DNA from: JBDHWG01 sp046328505
GTDB lineage: Bacteria > Chloroflexota > Anaerolineae > Epilineales > JAHCIE01
NCBI GenBank assembly: GCA_046328505.1
Contig: JAXLWL010000003.1
Coordinates: forward strand, 806,001-870,000
Direction: 5' to 3'
Length of the DNA stretch: 64,000 nt
Below are positions 38,201 through 45,702 of this stretch, one piece after another (the stretch's first letter is position 1; every line of letters starts with the position of its first letter). The translations under genes were made by a program, and so were the position numbers. The notes under the pieces are model-generated. The model ran no database searches, was not told the origin of the DNA, and saw nothing but the letters and a program-made list of their open reading frames with translations.

Positions 38201-38810
38201 AGCCTTGGTTGTAACCGAGGTTCGCGAGGGCGAATGTGGCGCTCTTGAAGGTACCGTCGCCATTGCCGATCGCGGTCCAGACCCCATCGTCACCGAACCC
38301 GACAACATCGTCGAGACCATCGTTATTCAGGTCTGCAAGGAAGCGGGGATGCTTATCGATCTGCCAGCCACCAGCTTCGAGTCCGAACTCGGAGTTGACA
38401 ACGTTAGGCTGCTGAAACGTGCCATCGCCATTGCCAAGCGCCGTCCACATGCCGCATTCGCCGAACCCGACAATGTCTGTGAACCGGCTGTTCGTGAGGC
38501 GACCGAGGAGGCGGGAGTGCTTCGTGAGGCGCCATCCAGGCGTTGCAGCGATGTCGACAACGCACCAACCGCCGAGCGCGCCAGGGACGTTGAATCCGGC
38601 TGGGTCTGGCTGTGGCCAGGTCAATTGTGTCCATGTCTTTCCGCCATCAGTGGAGGTCCAGATATTGGCGTACGAACCTACGTAGAGTTCTTCGCCGTCC
38701 GGAGTGCAAGCGATGGACAACATGCGGCCGGTGACAGAATGGCCGATGCCGCTGGCGTTTGTGTTGAGCCTGGTGGGACTGATATCAACTATGTCCACGC
38801 TTTTCTCCAC
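35244..38810 (-). CDS. Giant propeller protein: FG-GAP/VCBS block inside a BNR-type protein
   Basis: 1188 residues from a GTG start at 38810. Sequence before residue 90 and after 480 reads as a BNR/sortilin-like propeller (IWTSTDGGKTWTQ, GVWRSTDWGRNWMQV, MFVSFDGGATWVRD, FYSRDGGQHWS, RSDDGGSTWKV). Between them (about 92-478) sit seven tandem units of about 55 residues, each near DGxxDIIGFGDDGVWTAIGN, the FG-GAP/VCBS pattern with likely calcium loops. The last two BNR-like blocks lie near the C-terminus. There is no signal peptide or Thr/Pro tail, so export is unclear. It occupies a self-contained stretch between convergent and divergent neighbours. Binding or surface display is likely; no enzymatic motif is seen. 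Confidence 0.82.
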   Translation of the reverse strand: MEKSVDIVDISPTRLNTNASGIGHSVTGRMLSIACTPDGEELYVGSYANIWTSTDGGKTWTQLTWPQPDPAGFNVPGALGGWCVVDIAATPGWRLTKHSRLLGRLTNSRFTDIVGFGECGMWTALGNGDGTFQQPNVVNSEFGLEAGGWQIDKHPRFLADLNNDGLDDVVGFGDDGVWTAIGNGDGTFKSATFALANLGYNQGWRIDKHPRFAVDVDGDGKADVIGFGDAGIWTAIGNGLGGFAEAKFVHANFGVQQGWQVGKHPRFVVDLDKDSHADIIGFGDAGVLVAFQNPDGSFREPGSQPVLANFGVQQGWRVDKHPRFVVDLDNDGYPDIIGFGDDGVWTAINNRHGGFNAPKFTQGLFSFNTGWRVDKHPRIVIDLNGDGIADIIGFGDDGVWTAIGNGDGTFRAAQFVHANLGVNQGWRVDRHPRLASVLGPNKVGIVAFGDAGVWSAVGDGLGGFPASNFVLANFGYGTIVLALVANDRTNGSRGVWRSTDWGRNWMQVHQFTPFNNLGELQWALGSDHLVYAAGGSSLAISKNAGATFQDVLPWGNGVPARVNHVAVWQNEPADPFPSIIYALGNGTMFVSFDGGATWVRDNGPVPPAIGGTTSQVANGTSAHVMVISPRCPLQVFVAQNGSGAATPAALYRGDYTRFLGTSQSKWDNLVLPNVVIDPATQDAGNTFLVATQSGRGDLLFYGAQRFANDNQQAAAWVGPLDPTGPSDWHRLGTGHVDLHGFLLSPDFRAKIDNGGYQPGAGSLWMLSDGGIYRSTNGGLDFKPADSLATLSCLSVAGVAIAGKGVALSLNSGDNDGFYSRDGGQHWSYQQYGGGDNDCSFADPLRPHAMMVFTPRWDTSANNTSARKGSTVSVYQTQPGNLPDASTSGHDRKAVTGPPTLADGVPSRAIWNASSFFGAQGSSPMVLGLAGETAPDQGDYIFILDPNEPHPVLVRTQNIFDIKHREEWITTATGPGQGANVFLQGPRLPEAKLGVVQASGGHANPVYYVGGNGNLWKWSAGAPSWTQIVPARALRGRSVGATMATRFFVHPYQPNVIYILDTNHVKRSDDGGSTWKVDQSLETQLTWNNQISISSNADPAGIGESFDLVLTDMKFDPNFFGARFAVGVGGAFMTIDGANWTRLLHSAALPGRPSSCYLDSMSQATATLYVAFAGRSIVKIPNLLLSIIF

Positions 38811-38889
38811 AGATTAAGGCAGGGCACGCCTGCCGCGATCTCGCCACACTAGAATATCACACGCATCTCCCCGAGGTCAAGCCGTATCT

Positions 38890-38943
38890 TGACCAAATTT
38901 GGACTAACTTGGACCAATCTCGGACCACCCTCGGCTACAACCG
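38890..38943. repeat. Array of ~11-bp degenerate repeats upstream of ligA
   Basis: Four to five consecutive units of 10-11 bases share a GGACCAA-type core (units start near 38890, 38901, 38911, 38922 and 38933). They lie between the divergent propeller gene and ligA. The helical spacing suggests several bound proteins on one DNA face, but no function is known. Confidence 0.45.
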
Positions 38944-39017
38944 GCTATAAGCCTATGTGCTGACGGAGCGTAGATTCCGGCAAGCCGTCGTCATAGCAAT
39001 CGGAAGGAGAAAGGCGG

Positions 39018-39047
39018 TTGGGAGGCGCGGGCAATGTGTGGTACAAT
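39018..39047 (+). promoter_or_regulatory. Putative ligA promoter
   Basis: TTGGGA (39018-39023) and TACAAT (39042-39047) with 18-base spacing; the leader would be about 35 bases. Confidence 0.45.
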
Positions 39048-39088
39048 TGAGCTAATCCCACACAGCATGGGGAAGCCGACGGGGGACT

Positions 39089-41122
39089 GTGACTGTGACC
39101 AATACCTCGCCCGACCTGGCCGGCCGCGCCGAAGAGCTGCGGCGCCAGCTTGCTTACCATTCCTACCGCTACCATGTCCTGGACGCGCCCATCATCTCGG
39201 ATGCGGCGTATGATTCCCTGTACCGCGAGCTACGCGATCTAGAGACTGAACACCCGGAGCTGGTGACGCCGGACTCGCCCACGCAGCGCGTGGGCGGCGC
39301 GCCGGTCGAGGGCTTTCGCAAAGTGCAGCACCCGGCGCCGATGCTGTCCCTCGACAACGCCTTCTCCGTCGAGGAGGTCCGCGCCTGGGGCGAGCGCATG
39401 CGCCGCCTCGTCGGCGACGTCCCGATGGACTTCGTCGTCGAGCCGAAGATGGACGGCCTGACGGTTGTGCTCCACTACACCGACGGCGTGTTTACTCTGG
39501 GCGCGACGCGGGGCAACGGCATCGAAGGCGAGGATGTGACGGCCAACCTGCGCACCCTGCCCAGCGTTCCGCTGCGTATCCCGGTTGATGTCAACTCAGA
39601 CGTTGCCGCCCCACCGACGCTCGTCGTGCGCGGCGAAGTGCTCATGCACAAGGACGCCTTCGCGCGCCTCAACGAGAGCCGCGTCGCCGACGGGCTGGAG
39701 CCGTACGCCAACCCACGCAACACCTCAGCCGGCGCGCTGCGCCAGCTCGACCCGCGCATAACGGCGACGCGGCCGCTCACGTTGTACACTTATGCCGTCG
39801 TCGTGGGACCCCGGCTGCACAGCCAGTGGGAAGCCCTGGAATATCTGCAGATGATGGGCTTCCCGGTCAACAGCGACAGCAAGCACGCCGACACCCTGGA
39901 CGAGGCCATCGCCATCGCCGAGGAGTGGCTTGCTCGGAAGTCGAGCCTGAACTATGACGCCGACGGCATCGTTCTCAAGGTCAACTCCTTCGCCCTCCAG
40001 GAAGAGCTGGGGGTGGTGGGGAGTGCGCCGCGCTCGGCCATTGCCTTCAAGCCCGCGCCCCAGGAGGGCGTCACCGTCCTGCGCCGCATCGCCGTCAACG
40101 TCGGGCGCACGGGCGTCGTCACGCCCCAGGCGCTCATGGATCCGGTGCGCATTGGCGGTGTCACCGTCAGCCAGGCCACCCTCCACAACGCCGACTACAT
40201 TGCCGAGCGCGACATCCGCGAGGGCGACACGGTGGTCATCAAGCGGGCCGGCGACGTCATCCCCCAGGTGCTGCGCGCCGTGGTCGAGCTGCGGCTGCCG
40301 GACGCCGAGCCGTGGCACATGCCGCCGACCTGCCCCTCGTGCGGCGAGCCGCTCGTGCGCCTGCCGGGCGAGGCAGCCACATATTGCGTCAACGCCGCCT
40401 GCCCGGCGCAGCTCCGCCGCCACGTCGAGCACTTCGCCGGGCGCGGAGCGATGGACATCGTGGGGCTGGGCGAGAAAATCGTCGCCCAGGTTGTTGACCA
40501 GGGACTCGTGCACGATGTCGCCGACCTGTACCATCTGAAGGAGAAACGCGACGCCTTGCTCACTCTCGAAGGGTTCGGCGAGAAGAAAGTCGACAACCTG
40601 CTCGCCTCTATCGAGGCGTCGAAGGATCGGCCGCTGGCGCGGCTCCTGTTCGCCCTGGGCATTCAGCACGTCGGCGGCACCATCGCCGAGACTCTGGCGC
40701 GGCGGTTCGGCGCTATCGAGCCGCTCATGGCGGCGAGTCTCGACGACGTGCAGTCCATATCGGGGCTGGGGCCTCAAATCGCGGAGAGTGTTGTCGACTA
40801 CTTCGCCAACCCCCGTAACCGCGAGGTCATAGAGCGCCTCAAGACAGCGGGCGTGCGCACTGCCGACGCGCAGGCTGCGGCCCCGTCGGACGGGCGCTTC
40901 GCGGGGCAGACGTTCGTGCTCACCGGCCGCCTGCCTAACATGACGCGGGATGAGGCCAAGTCGCGTATCGAAAGTCGGGGTGGACGCGTCACTGATTCTG
41001 TAACACGCAAGACGACCTATGTGGTCGTTGGAGAAGAGCCTGGAAGCAAGCTGGATAAGGCGCGCCAACTCGGTGTCGCCGTCCTCGACGAGGCGGACCT
41101 GATGCGCCTCCTAGAAGGATAA
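39089..41122 (+). CDS. ligA: NAD-dependent DNA ligase
   Basis: 677 residues, the typical LigA length. The adenylation motif EPKMDGLTV holds the nucleotide-accepting Lys120. The zinc finger (about 415-440, CPSC ... CVNAACPAQ), helix-hairpin-helix repeats and a C-terminal BRCT domain (about 600-677, FVLTGRLPNMTRDEAKSRIE) are all present. It seals nicks in replication and repair. The start is GTG at 39089; a GTG two codons later has better spacing from the upstream GGGGGA. The next gene begins four bases after its stop, so they are probably co-transcribed. Confidence 0.96.
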   Translation: MTVTNTSPDLAGRAEELRRQLAYHSYRYHVLDAPIISDAAYDSLYRELRDLETEHPELVTPDSPTQRVGGAPVEGFRKVQHPAPMLSLDNAFSVEEVRAWGERMRRLVGDVPMDFVVEPKMDGLTVVLHYTDGVFTLGATRGNGIEGEDVTANLRTLPSVPLRIPVDVNSDVAAPPTLVVRGEVLMHKDAFARLNESRVADGLEPYANPRNTSAGALRQLDPRITATRPLTLYTYAVVVGPRLHSQWEALEYLQMMGFPVNSDSKHADTLDEAIAIAEEWLARKSSLNYDADGIVLKVNSFALQEELGVVGSAPRSAIAFKPAPQEGVTVLRRIAVNVGRTGVVTPQALMDPVRIGGVTVSQATLHNADYIAERDIREGDTVVIKRAGDVIPQVLRAVVELRLPDAEPWHMPPTCPSCGEPLVRLPGEAATYCVNAACPAQLRRHVEHFAGRGAMDIVGLGEKIVAQVVDQGLVHDVADLYHLKEKRDALLTLEGFGEKKVDNLLASIEASKDRPLARLLFALGIQHVGGTIAETLARRFGAIEPLMAASLDDVQSISGLGPQIAESVVDYFANPRNREVIERLKTAGVRTADAQAAAPSDGRFAGQTFVLTGRLPNMTRDEAKSRIESRGGRVTDSVTRKTTYVVVGEEPGSKLDKARQLGVAVLDEADLMRLLEG

Positions 41123-41126
41123 GCTC

Positions 41127-42101
41127 ATGCATCGCCTATCCCGGCTGGCCTTGCTCGTCGCGGTCGTTTTCATGCTGGCGCTTGCCGCGCCACGAACTTA
41201 CGCCGCTCCGCTCGCCGCCTGCACTTATGTCGTCCACGAGGGCGACACCCTGGACACCATCGCCGAGCGCTTCAACACGACGGCGTCCGACCTTGCCGCC
41301 GTCAACGGCATCGAGGACCCGGAAAGCCTGGAGCCCGGCGCGACGTTGGTCATTCCCGACTGCGGAAGTACCCCCCAGCCCCAGTCGCGCAATGGCCGCT
41401 CAACGCCGACTCGGTCGCGGCTCCAGATCGACACTCTGGACACCGTGCCCAACGCGAAGGACATCGCCCAGCCTCTCGTCGACCGCGCCGTGGGCGCGAC
41501 GGTACACATCGTGGCCGAGACGCGCTATGGCTTCACTTCTAGCGGTACAGGCTCCGTGGTCGGTGCCGATGGGCGCACGTTCTTGACCGCGTTCCACGTC
41601 GTCGGCGATTCAACCACGGGCCGCCTCTACCCGATGCGCGAGATACGCGTCGGGCCTTTCAAGGATTGGGCGCTACGGGCGCACGTTATCGCGACAGACC
41701 CGGAGAACGATCTGGCCGTGCTGATCGTGAACGAGGCCTCGGACTTCACGGGCTTTGCGTTCGCCCCCGTGGGCGACTCGGACTCGCTTCAGCTCGGTGA
41801 CACGGTTTACACCCTCGGCTATCCTGGCGCAGCGCATGGCGGCCTGGCGACGACGCGCGGGGTGCTGCTCGGCAAGCTTACGTTGGCCAACGAGACCGTC
41901 CCGCGCTTCCTCCTAACGAATGCTGAAGCTAGCCCCGGCTCGAGTGGCGGCATCGCCATCAACGAGAAGGGCGAGGTCATCGGCATCGTGTCGGCCATCG
42001 TCACCCGGCGCGATACGCTGGACAGCCTCGGACTGCCACAGGTCGACAACGCGACGGTGCTCATTCCGATCAACTGGTCGCGCCCGCTGCTCGGTCAGTA
42101 G
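41127..42101 (+). CDS. Secreted LysM - trypsin-like serine protease
   Basis: 324 residues with a signal peptide ending near TYAAPLA (about 1-28). A LysM domain (about 31-77, CTYVVHEGDTLDTIAERF ... LVIPDC) would bind peptidoglycan or other glycans. After a linker comes an HtrA/trypsin-like protease domain with the catalytic triad: His in TAFHVVG (about 157), Asp in ENDLAVL and Ser in SPGSSGG. There is no PDZ domain. It follows ligA by four bases, an unrelated function. A paralogue is encoded just downstream. Targets outside the membrane are unknown. Confidence 0.88.
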   Translation: MHRLSRLALLVAVVFMLALAAPRTYAAPLAACTYVVHEGDTLDTIAERFNTTASDLAAVNGIEDPESLEPGATLVIPDCGSTPQPQSRNGRSTPTRSRLQIDTLDTVPNAKDIAQPLVDRAVGATVHIVAETRYGFTSSGTGSVVGADGRTFLTAFHVVGDSTTGRLYPMREIRVGPFKDWALRAHVIATDPENDLAVLIVNEASDFTGFAFAPVGDSDSLQLGDTVYTLGYPGAAHGGLATTRGVLLGKLTLANETVPRFLLTNAEASPGSSGGIAINEKGEVIGIVSAIVTRRDTLDSLGLPQVDNATVLIPINWSRPLLGQ

Positions 42102-42127
42102 TCATCGCGGGCGTTATACGGCTATCG

Positions 42128-42156
42128 GTCGGGGCAGATTTGAAACCTGCCCCGAC
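42128..42156 (+). terminator. Perfect 10-bp hairpin downstream of the first protease
   Basis: Arms GTCGGGGCAG (42128-42137) and CTGCCCCGAC (42147-42156) with a nine-base loop, 26 bases after the stop. It may work with the following terminator. Confidence 0.55.
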
Positions 42157-42183
42157 GTGATTCTCCGGCGGGTCATTGTCTAG

Positions 42184-42221
42184 CGCCTCGGGCCGAATCG
42201 TCGGGCCGAGGCGTTGTTTTT
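42184..42221 (+). terminator. Rho-independent terminator
   Basis: An 8-bp GC-rich stem (CGCCTCGG/CCGAGGCG), extended by an inner 4-bp stem, is followed directly by TTGTTTTT. It ends the ligA-protease transcript. Confidence 0.8.
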
Positions 42222-42293
42222 CCACTGGGCGAAACTGGTACGCTTCTTGCGTTGCAATGGGTGGGATAGGATGAGTTGGAAAGGAGTGGTGCG

Positions 42294-43271
42294 ATGTTCC
42301 GCCCCTCGTATCGTTGGACAGGGCTATTCGCCCTGATTGGACTGCTATTGCTCGCGTGGCGCCTCACGGTTCCAACCGCCTGGGCGTCCACGTGCTCCTA
42401 CACCGTGCGCCCCGGCGACACCGTCCAGAGCATCGCCAAGCGCTATGGCGTCGACGCGACGACAGTCGCGAGGGTCGTGCCCAACGGCGCGCGCCTTCAG
42501 GCCGGCCAAACCATCACCATTCCAGACTGCGATCCGGCGACGCGGCCGGGCGTCACGAGCGTCACCATCGCCGACTACACGGCCGATACGCTGGACGATG
42601 TTCCGGGCGCGCCGGCCGAGTTGCCGGCCGGGCTGAGCGACCGCATGGACGCGGCGACCGTGCAGATTGTCGTCACAACGCCGCGCGGCGGCCGCCTGGG
42701 CACGGGGAGTGTCGTCGGCTCGGATGGACACACCGTTCTTACGGCATTCCACGTCATTGGCAACCGCTACACCGGCGCCCTATTCACGCCGGCCAGGATC
42801 GCGGTCGGCCCCTACATGGGCTACACGCTGAACGCCACGGTCGTCTCCGCGGACCCGACGATAGACCTGGCGGTTCTCCGCGTCGAGAACCGGGAGGGCT
42901 TCGGCGGTTTCGCTTATCTTCCTATGGGCGACTCGGACGCAATCGACCTCGGCGCGCCTGTGTACATCTTCAGCTATCCGGCGCGGCGAGAAGGTGGCCT
43001 GGCCCGCAGCACCGGCACTCTGATGGGCATGGTGCGCAAGACGGCTACGGACGAGCGCGAGAACTTCCTGACCGACGCTCAGGCGTCGCCTGGCTCCAGC
43101 GGCGGCGTGGTCGTGAACGGCCAGGGGCAGCTCATCGGCATCGTGACGACGGGCCTGACTCTGGACGAGGCCGTGCCGCGTCCCGGATTGCCGCCGATTA
43201 CTCAGCTTACCGGCTTCGTCCCGATTCGCCAGGCGAAAGGTATTCTCACACTGGCCGGTGTTGGGCAATAG
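42294..43271 (+). CDS. Secreted LysM - trypsin-like serine protease (paralogue)
   Basis: 325 residues from the ATG at 42294, with AAGGAG seven bases upstream; an in-frame TTG at 42276 would precede that site. The layout matches the previous protease: signal segment (about 9-32), LysM (CSYTVRPGDTVQSIAKRYG ... ITIPDC) and a protease domain with His in TAFHVIG, Asp in TIDLAVL and Ser in SPGSSGG. The shared DTLDDVP/DTLDTVP linker confirms duplication. It has its own ribosome-binding site after a terminator, so it is separately expressed. The PDZ domain of HtrA is absent. Confidence 0.87.
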   Translation: MFRPSYRWTGLFALIGLLLLAWRLTVPTAWASTCSYTVRPGDTVQSIAKRYGVDATTVARVVPNGARLQAGQTITIPDCDPATRPGVTSVTIADYTADTLDDVPGAPAELPAGLSDRMDAATVQIVVTTPRGGRLGTGSVVGSDGHTVLTAFHVIGNRYTGALFTPARIAVGPYMGYTLNATVVSADPTIDLAVLRVENREGFGGFAYLPMGDSDAIDLGAPVYIFSYPARREGGLARSTGTLMGMVRKTATDERENFLTDAQASPGSSGGVVVNGQGQLIGIVTTGLTLDEAVPRPGLPPITQLTGFVPIRQAKGILTLAGVGQ

Positions 43272-43295
43272 CCGCCACTACATAACGCCCGAGTT

Positions 43296-43325
43296 TTGAC
43301 GCCCTCTGGGTATCTCAGGTATACT
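43296..43325 (+). promoter_or_regulatory. recQ promoter, apparently leaderless
   Basis: TTGACG (43296-43301) and TATACT (43320-43325) with 18-base spacing. The start codon at 43333 falls seven bases after the -10 box, so the transcript would begin at or next to the ATG. Confidence 0.5.
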
Positions 43326-43332
43326 TACGCTC

Positions 43333-45198
43333 ATGTCATCCCCAGACCCGTCGAGCGCCTTATCCAGCGCGCTGGCCCTGCAGTTTGGCCTGACCGAGTT
43401 CCGACCCGGCCAGGCGGAAGCTATCGCCCACGTCGCCGCCGGCCGCGATAGCCTCGTTGTGATGCCCACCGGCTCCGGCAAATCCCTCATTTATCAACTG
43501 CCCGGCCTCATGCGGCCGGGCTTGACTTTGGTGGTCTCGCCCCTCGTCGCATTGATGAAGGACCAGGTCGACTCGCTGATGGCCGCAGGCAAGCCCGCTA
43601 CATACATCAACAGCTCGTTGGATGGGGAAGAAGTGTTGCGGCGCATCGACGGGATGAGCGCCGGCCGGTACAAGCTGGTCTATGTCGCTCCCGAGCGCCT
43701 GCGCAACCGGGCGTTCATGCGCGCCCTCGACACGGGCCGCATCGGCCTGGTCGCCGTGGACGAAGCCCACTGCATCTCCCAGTGGGGGCACGACTTCCGC
43801 CCCGACTATCTCCACCTCCGCGCCGCCATCGATGATATCGGCCGCCCGCCTATCGTGGCGCTGACCGCGACCGCCACCCCCGAGGTGCAGGACGACATCA
43901 TCGCGCAGCTTGGCCTGCGCAACGTCGCGCGGACAGTCACGGGCTTCAATCGGCCCAACCTGACGTTCGAAGTGCGCGCCACCGACGACGATACGGCTAA
44001 GCTGCGCGAGCTGCGCCGCCTGCTGGAAGGCGTTTCGGGCAGCGCGATCGTCTACACCGGCACCCGCCGCGAAGCCGAGAGCGTCCATACCTTCGTGCAG
44101 GGGCTAGGCATTACCTCGCAGTATTACCACGCCGGGCTGGATGCCGAGAGCCGACGGCAGGCGCAAGATCTGTTCATGCTCGGCCAGGCGCAGGTGATCG
44201 TCGCGACCAACGCCTTTGGCATGGGTGTCGACAAGCCCGACATTCGCCTGGTCGTCCACTACAACCTGCCCAGCGCCATCGAAGCCTATTACCAGGAGGC
44301 CGGCCGAGCCGGGCGCGACGGCCTTCACGCCCGCTGCGTCCTGCTCTACTCTCCCAAGGACCGCACCCTGCAGGAATGGTTCATCGACAACGACGCGCCG
44401 AGCGAGACGGAGTTGCGCGGACTGCTCGCCAGTATTCGCCGCGCGGCTCGCCACGACGGCCAGGCGCGCGTGTCGGAATGGGACCTGGCGCGGCACGCGC
44501 GCCTCAACGATGTCAAGGTGCGCGTCGGCCTGCGGCAGCTCGAAGAGGTTGGCGCCGTCAGCCGCCTCGGCGACGACCTGGGCGTCATGTACCTGGAAGT
44601 GGCGGACGACGCGCCAACGATTGATCTGAGCGTCAACGCCGCCGAGGTCGAGCAACGCCGCGCGGCGAAGCGAGCGAAGCTGGCGAAGATGATCGAGTAC
44701 GCCGAGACGACGAACTGCCGCCGCCAGTTCATCCTGGACTATTTCGGCGACCGGACGCCGACGGCCGCGGACGTGTGCTGCGATATCTGCCAGGCCGCCG
44801 CGTCAGCGCCGGCGCCCGTTGAGGCGCGCGGCGCGCAGACGACGGCCGAGTGGACCGCGATCATCATTCTGGAGGCGGTGCGCAACCTGCCGAAGGGTAT
44901 CGGGCGAACGAAGCTGGCGCAGTTCCTCAAAGGCTCGCGCACCGACACGGTCGCGGCCCTTTCGCGGCACCGCCTGTTCGGCACACTAGCCCACCGCACG
45001 CTGCCGGAGCTCCAGAGCATGATCGATCAGCTCGTGAGCGGCGGCTATCTCAAGCAGGTTAACTCCGCCACGCCCGGTGTTGTTCTAACCCCTCTTGGCA
45101 CGTCGGCGCTCCGCGAGCGCGCGGCCATCTCGCTCGACCCGCATCCCGCGCCGCGCGCGGCGTCCGGCGGCAAGCACGCCCCCGCTCCGAAGCACTAG
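43333..45198 (+). CDS. recQ: ATP-dependent DNA helicase RecQ
   Basis: 621 residues. Helicase motifs are complete: MPTGSGKSLIYQ (Walker A, Lys50), VDEAHCISQWGHDFRPDY (DEAH), LTATATPEVQDDI, ATNAFGMGVDKPDIR and YYQEAGRAGRDG. The zinc-binding region (CRRQFILDYFGD ... CCDIC) and a winged-helix part follow, and the C-terminus is basic and Pro/Ala-rich. The canonical HRDC domain is not obvious. RecQ unwinds DNA 3'-5' in recombination and fork repair. No Shine-Dalgarno sequence precedes the ATG, which fits the leaderless promoter. Confidence 0.95.
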   Translation: MSSPDPSSALSSALALQFGLTEFRPGQAEAIAHVAAGRDSLVVMPTGSGKSLIYQLPGLMRPGLTLVVSPLVALMKDQVDSLMAAGKPATYINSSLDGEEVLRRIDGMSAGRYKLVYVAPERLRNRAFMRALDTGRIGLVAVDEAHCISQWGHDFRPDYLHLRAAIDDIGRPPIVALTATATPEVQDDIIAQLGLRNVARTVTGFNRPNLTFEVRATDDDTAKLRELRRLLEGVSGSAIVYTGTRREAESVHTFVQGLGITSQYYHAGLDAESRRQAQDLFMLGQAQVIVATNAFGMGVDKPDIRLVVHYNLPSAIEAYYQEAGRAGRDGLHARCVLLYSPKDRTLQEWFIDNDAPSETELRGLLASIRRAARHDGQARVSEWDLARHARLNDVKVRVGLRQLEEVGAVSRLGDDLGVMYLEVADDAPTIDLSVNAAEVEQRRAAKRAKLAKMIEYAETTNCRRQFILDYFGDRTPTAADVCCDICQAAASAPAPVEARGAQTTAEWTAIIILEAVRNLPKGIGRTKLAQFLKGSRTDTVAALSRHRLFGTLAHRTLPELQSMIDQLVSGGYLKQVNSATPGVVLTPLGTSALRERAAISLDPHPAPRAASGGKHAPAPKH

Positions 45199-45455
45199 CC
45201 GCTCGTGTCCGAATTCTTTGGCCCAAGAAACGCAGGATTCAGAGTCGTTGCGAGGAGGGCGTCTTGTGGGGTGCGGGGGGCGGCAGCTCCCTACAGACGA
45301 AGCAACCCCACATTCGGGAAAGGTAGCGCTCTGCCTGTACTTGACCGTCCTCTACAAGGGCGTGAGATTGCTTCGCTGAGATGAAAATAGCGCGGCTGTC
45401 GGCCTGAGACCTCCATGCCTACGATGGCGCGCCAGCATGAGAACACCGCCATCCT

Positions 45456-45702
45456 GTCATTGCGAGCGGAGCGAAGCAATCTCCCGCCCTTGTCAAAGGC
45501 AGTCTGGACCGCTACGGGGTTGCTGGCGGCCACTGAGAGATTGCTTCGTCGCGCTGACGCGCTCCTCGCAATGACAGTAATGTGTGTTCTGAGCAACGCA
45601 GCGAAGGGCCCCCAGAGGCACCGCGATGCTTCGCTTTGCTCAGCATGACATCTTCATAGTTACGGGTGACCCGAGGATCATATGGATTTCGCTCCCAATG
45701 AC
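45456..45702. repeat. MITE-like repeat, copy A (rearranged)
   Basis: An inner unit (45456-45575) is bounded by GTCATTGCGAG and its inverse CTCGCAATGAC. It is followed by a tail to 45702 matching the right part of the copies at 47964 and 61558 (GGTGACCC, TCATAT, CAATGAC). A further partial piece (GAGATTGCTTCGCTGAGATG ...) lies around 45365-45410. With these fragments the repeat fills most of the 499-base gap between recQ and the next gene. Its right end carries the likely start codon of the downstream gene. Confidence 0.7.

Noticed and set aside
37600..38500. FG-GAP repeats as a sign of a phage tail or integrin
   Set aside because: No phage genes are near and the BNR context favours a propeller protein.
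37560..38852. 430-residue plus-strand open frame with repeats
   Set aside because: The repeats are the reverse side of the FG-GAP units and the translated text has no family features.
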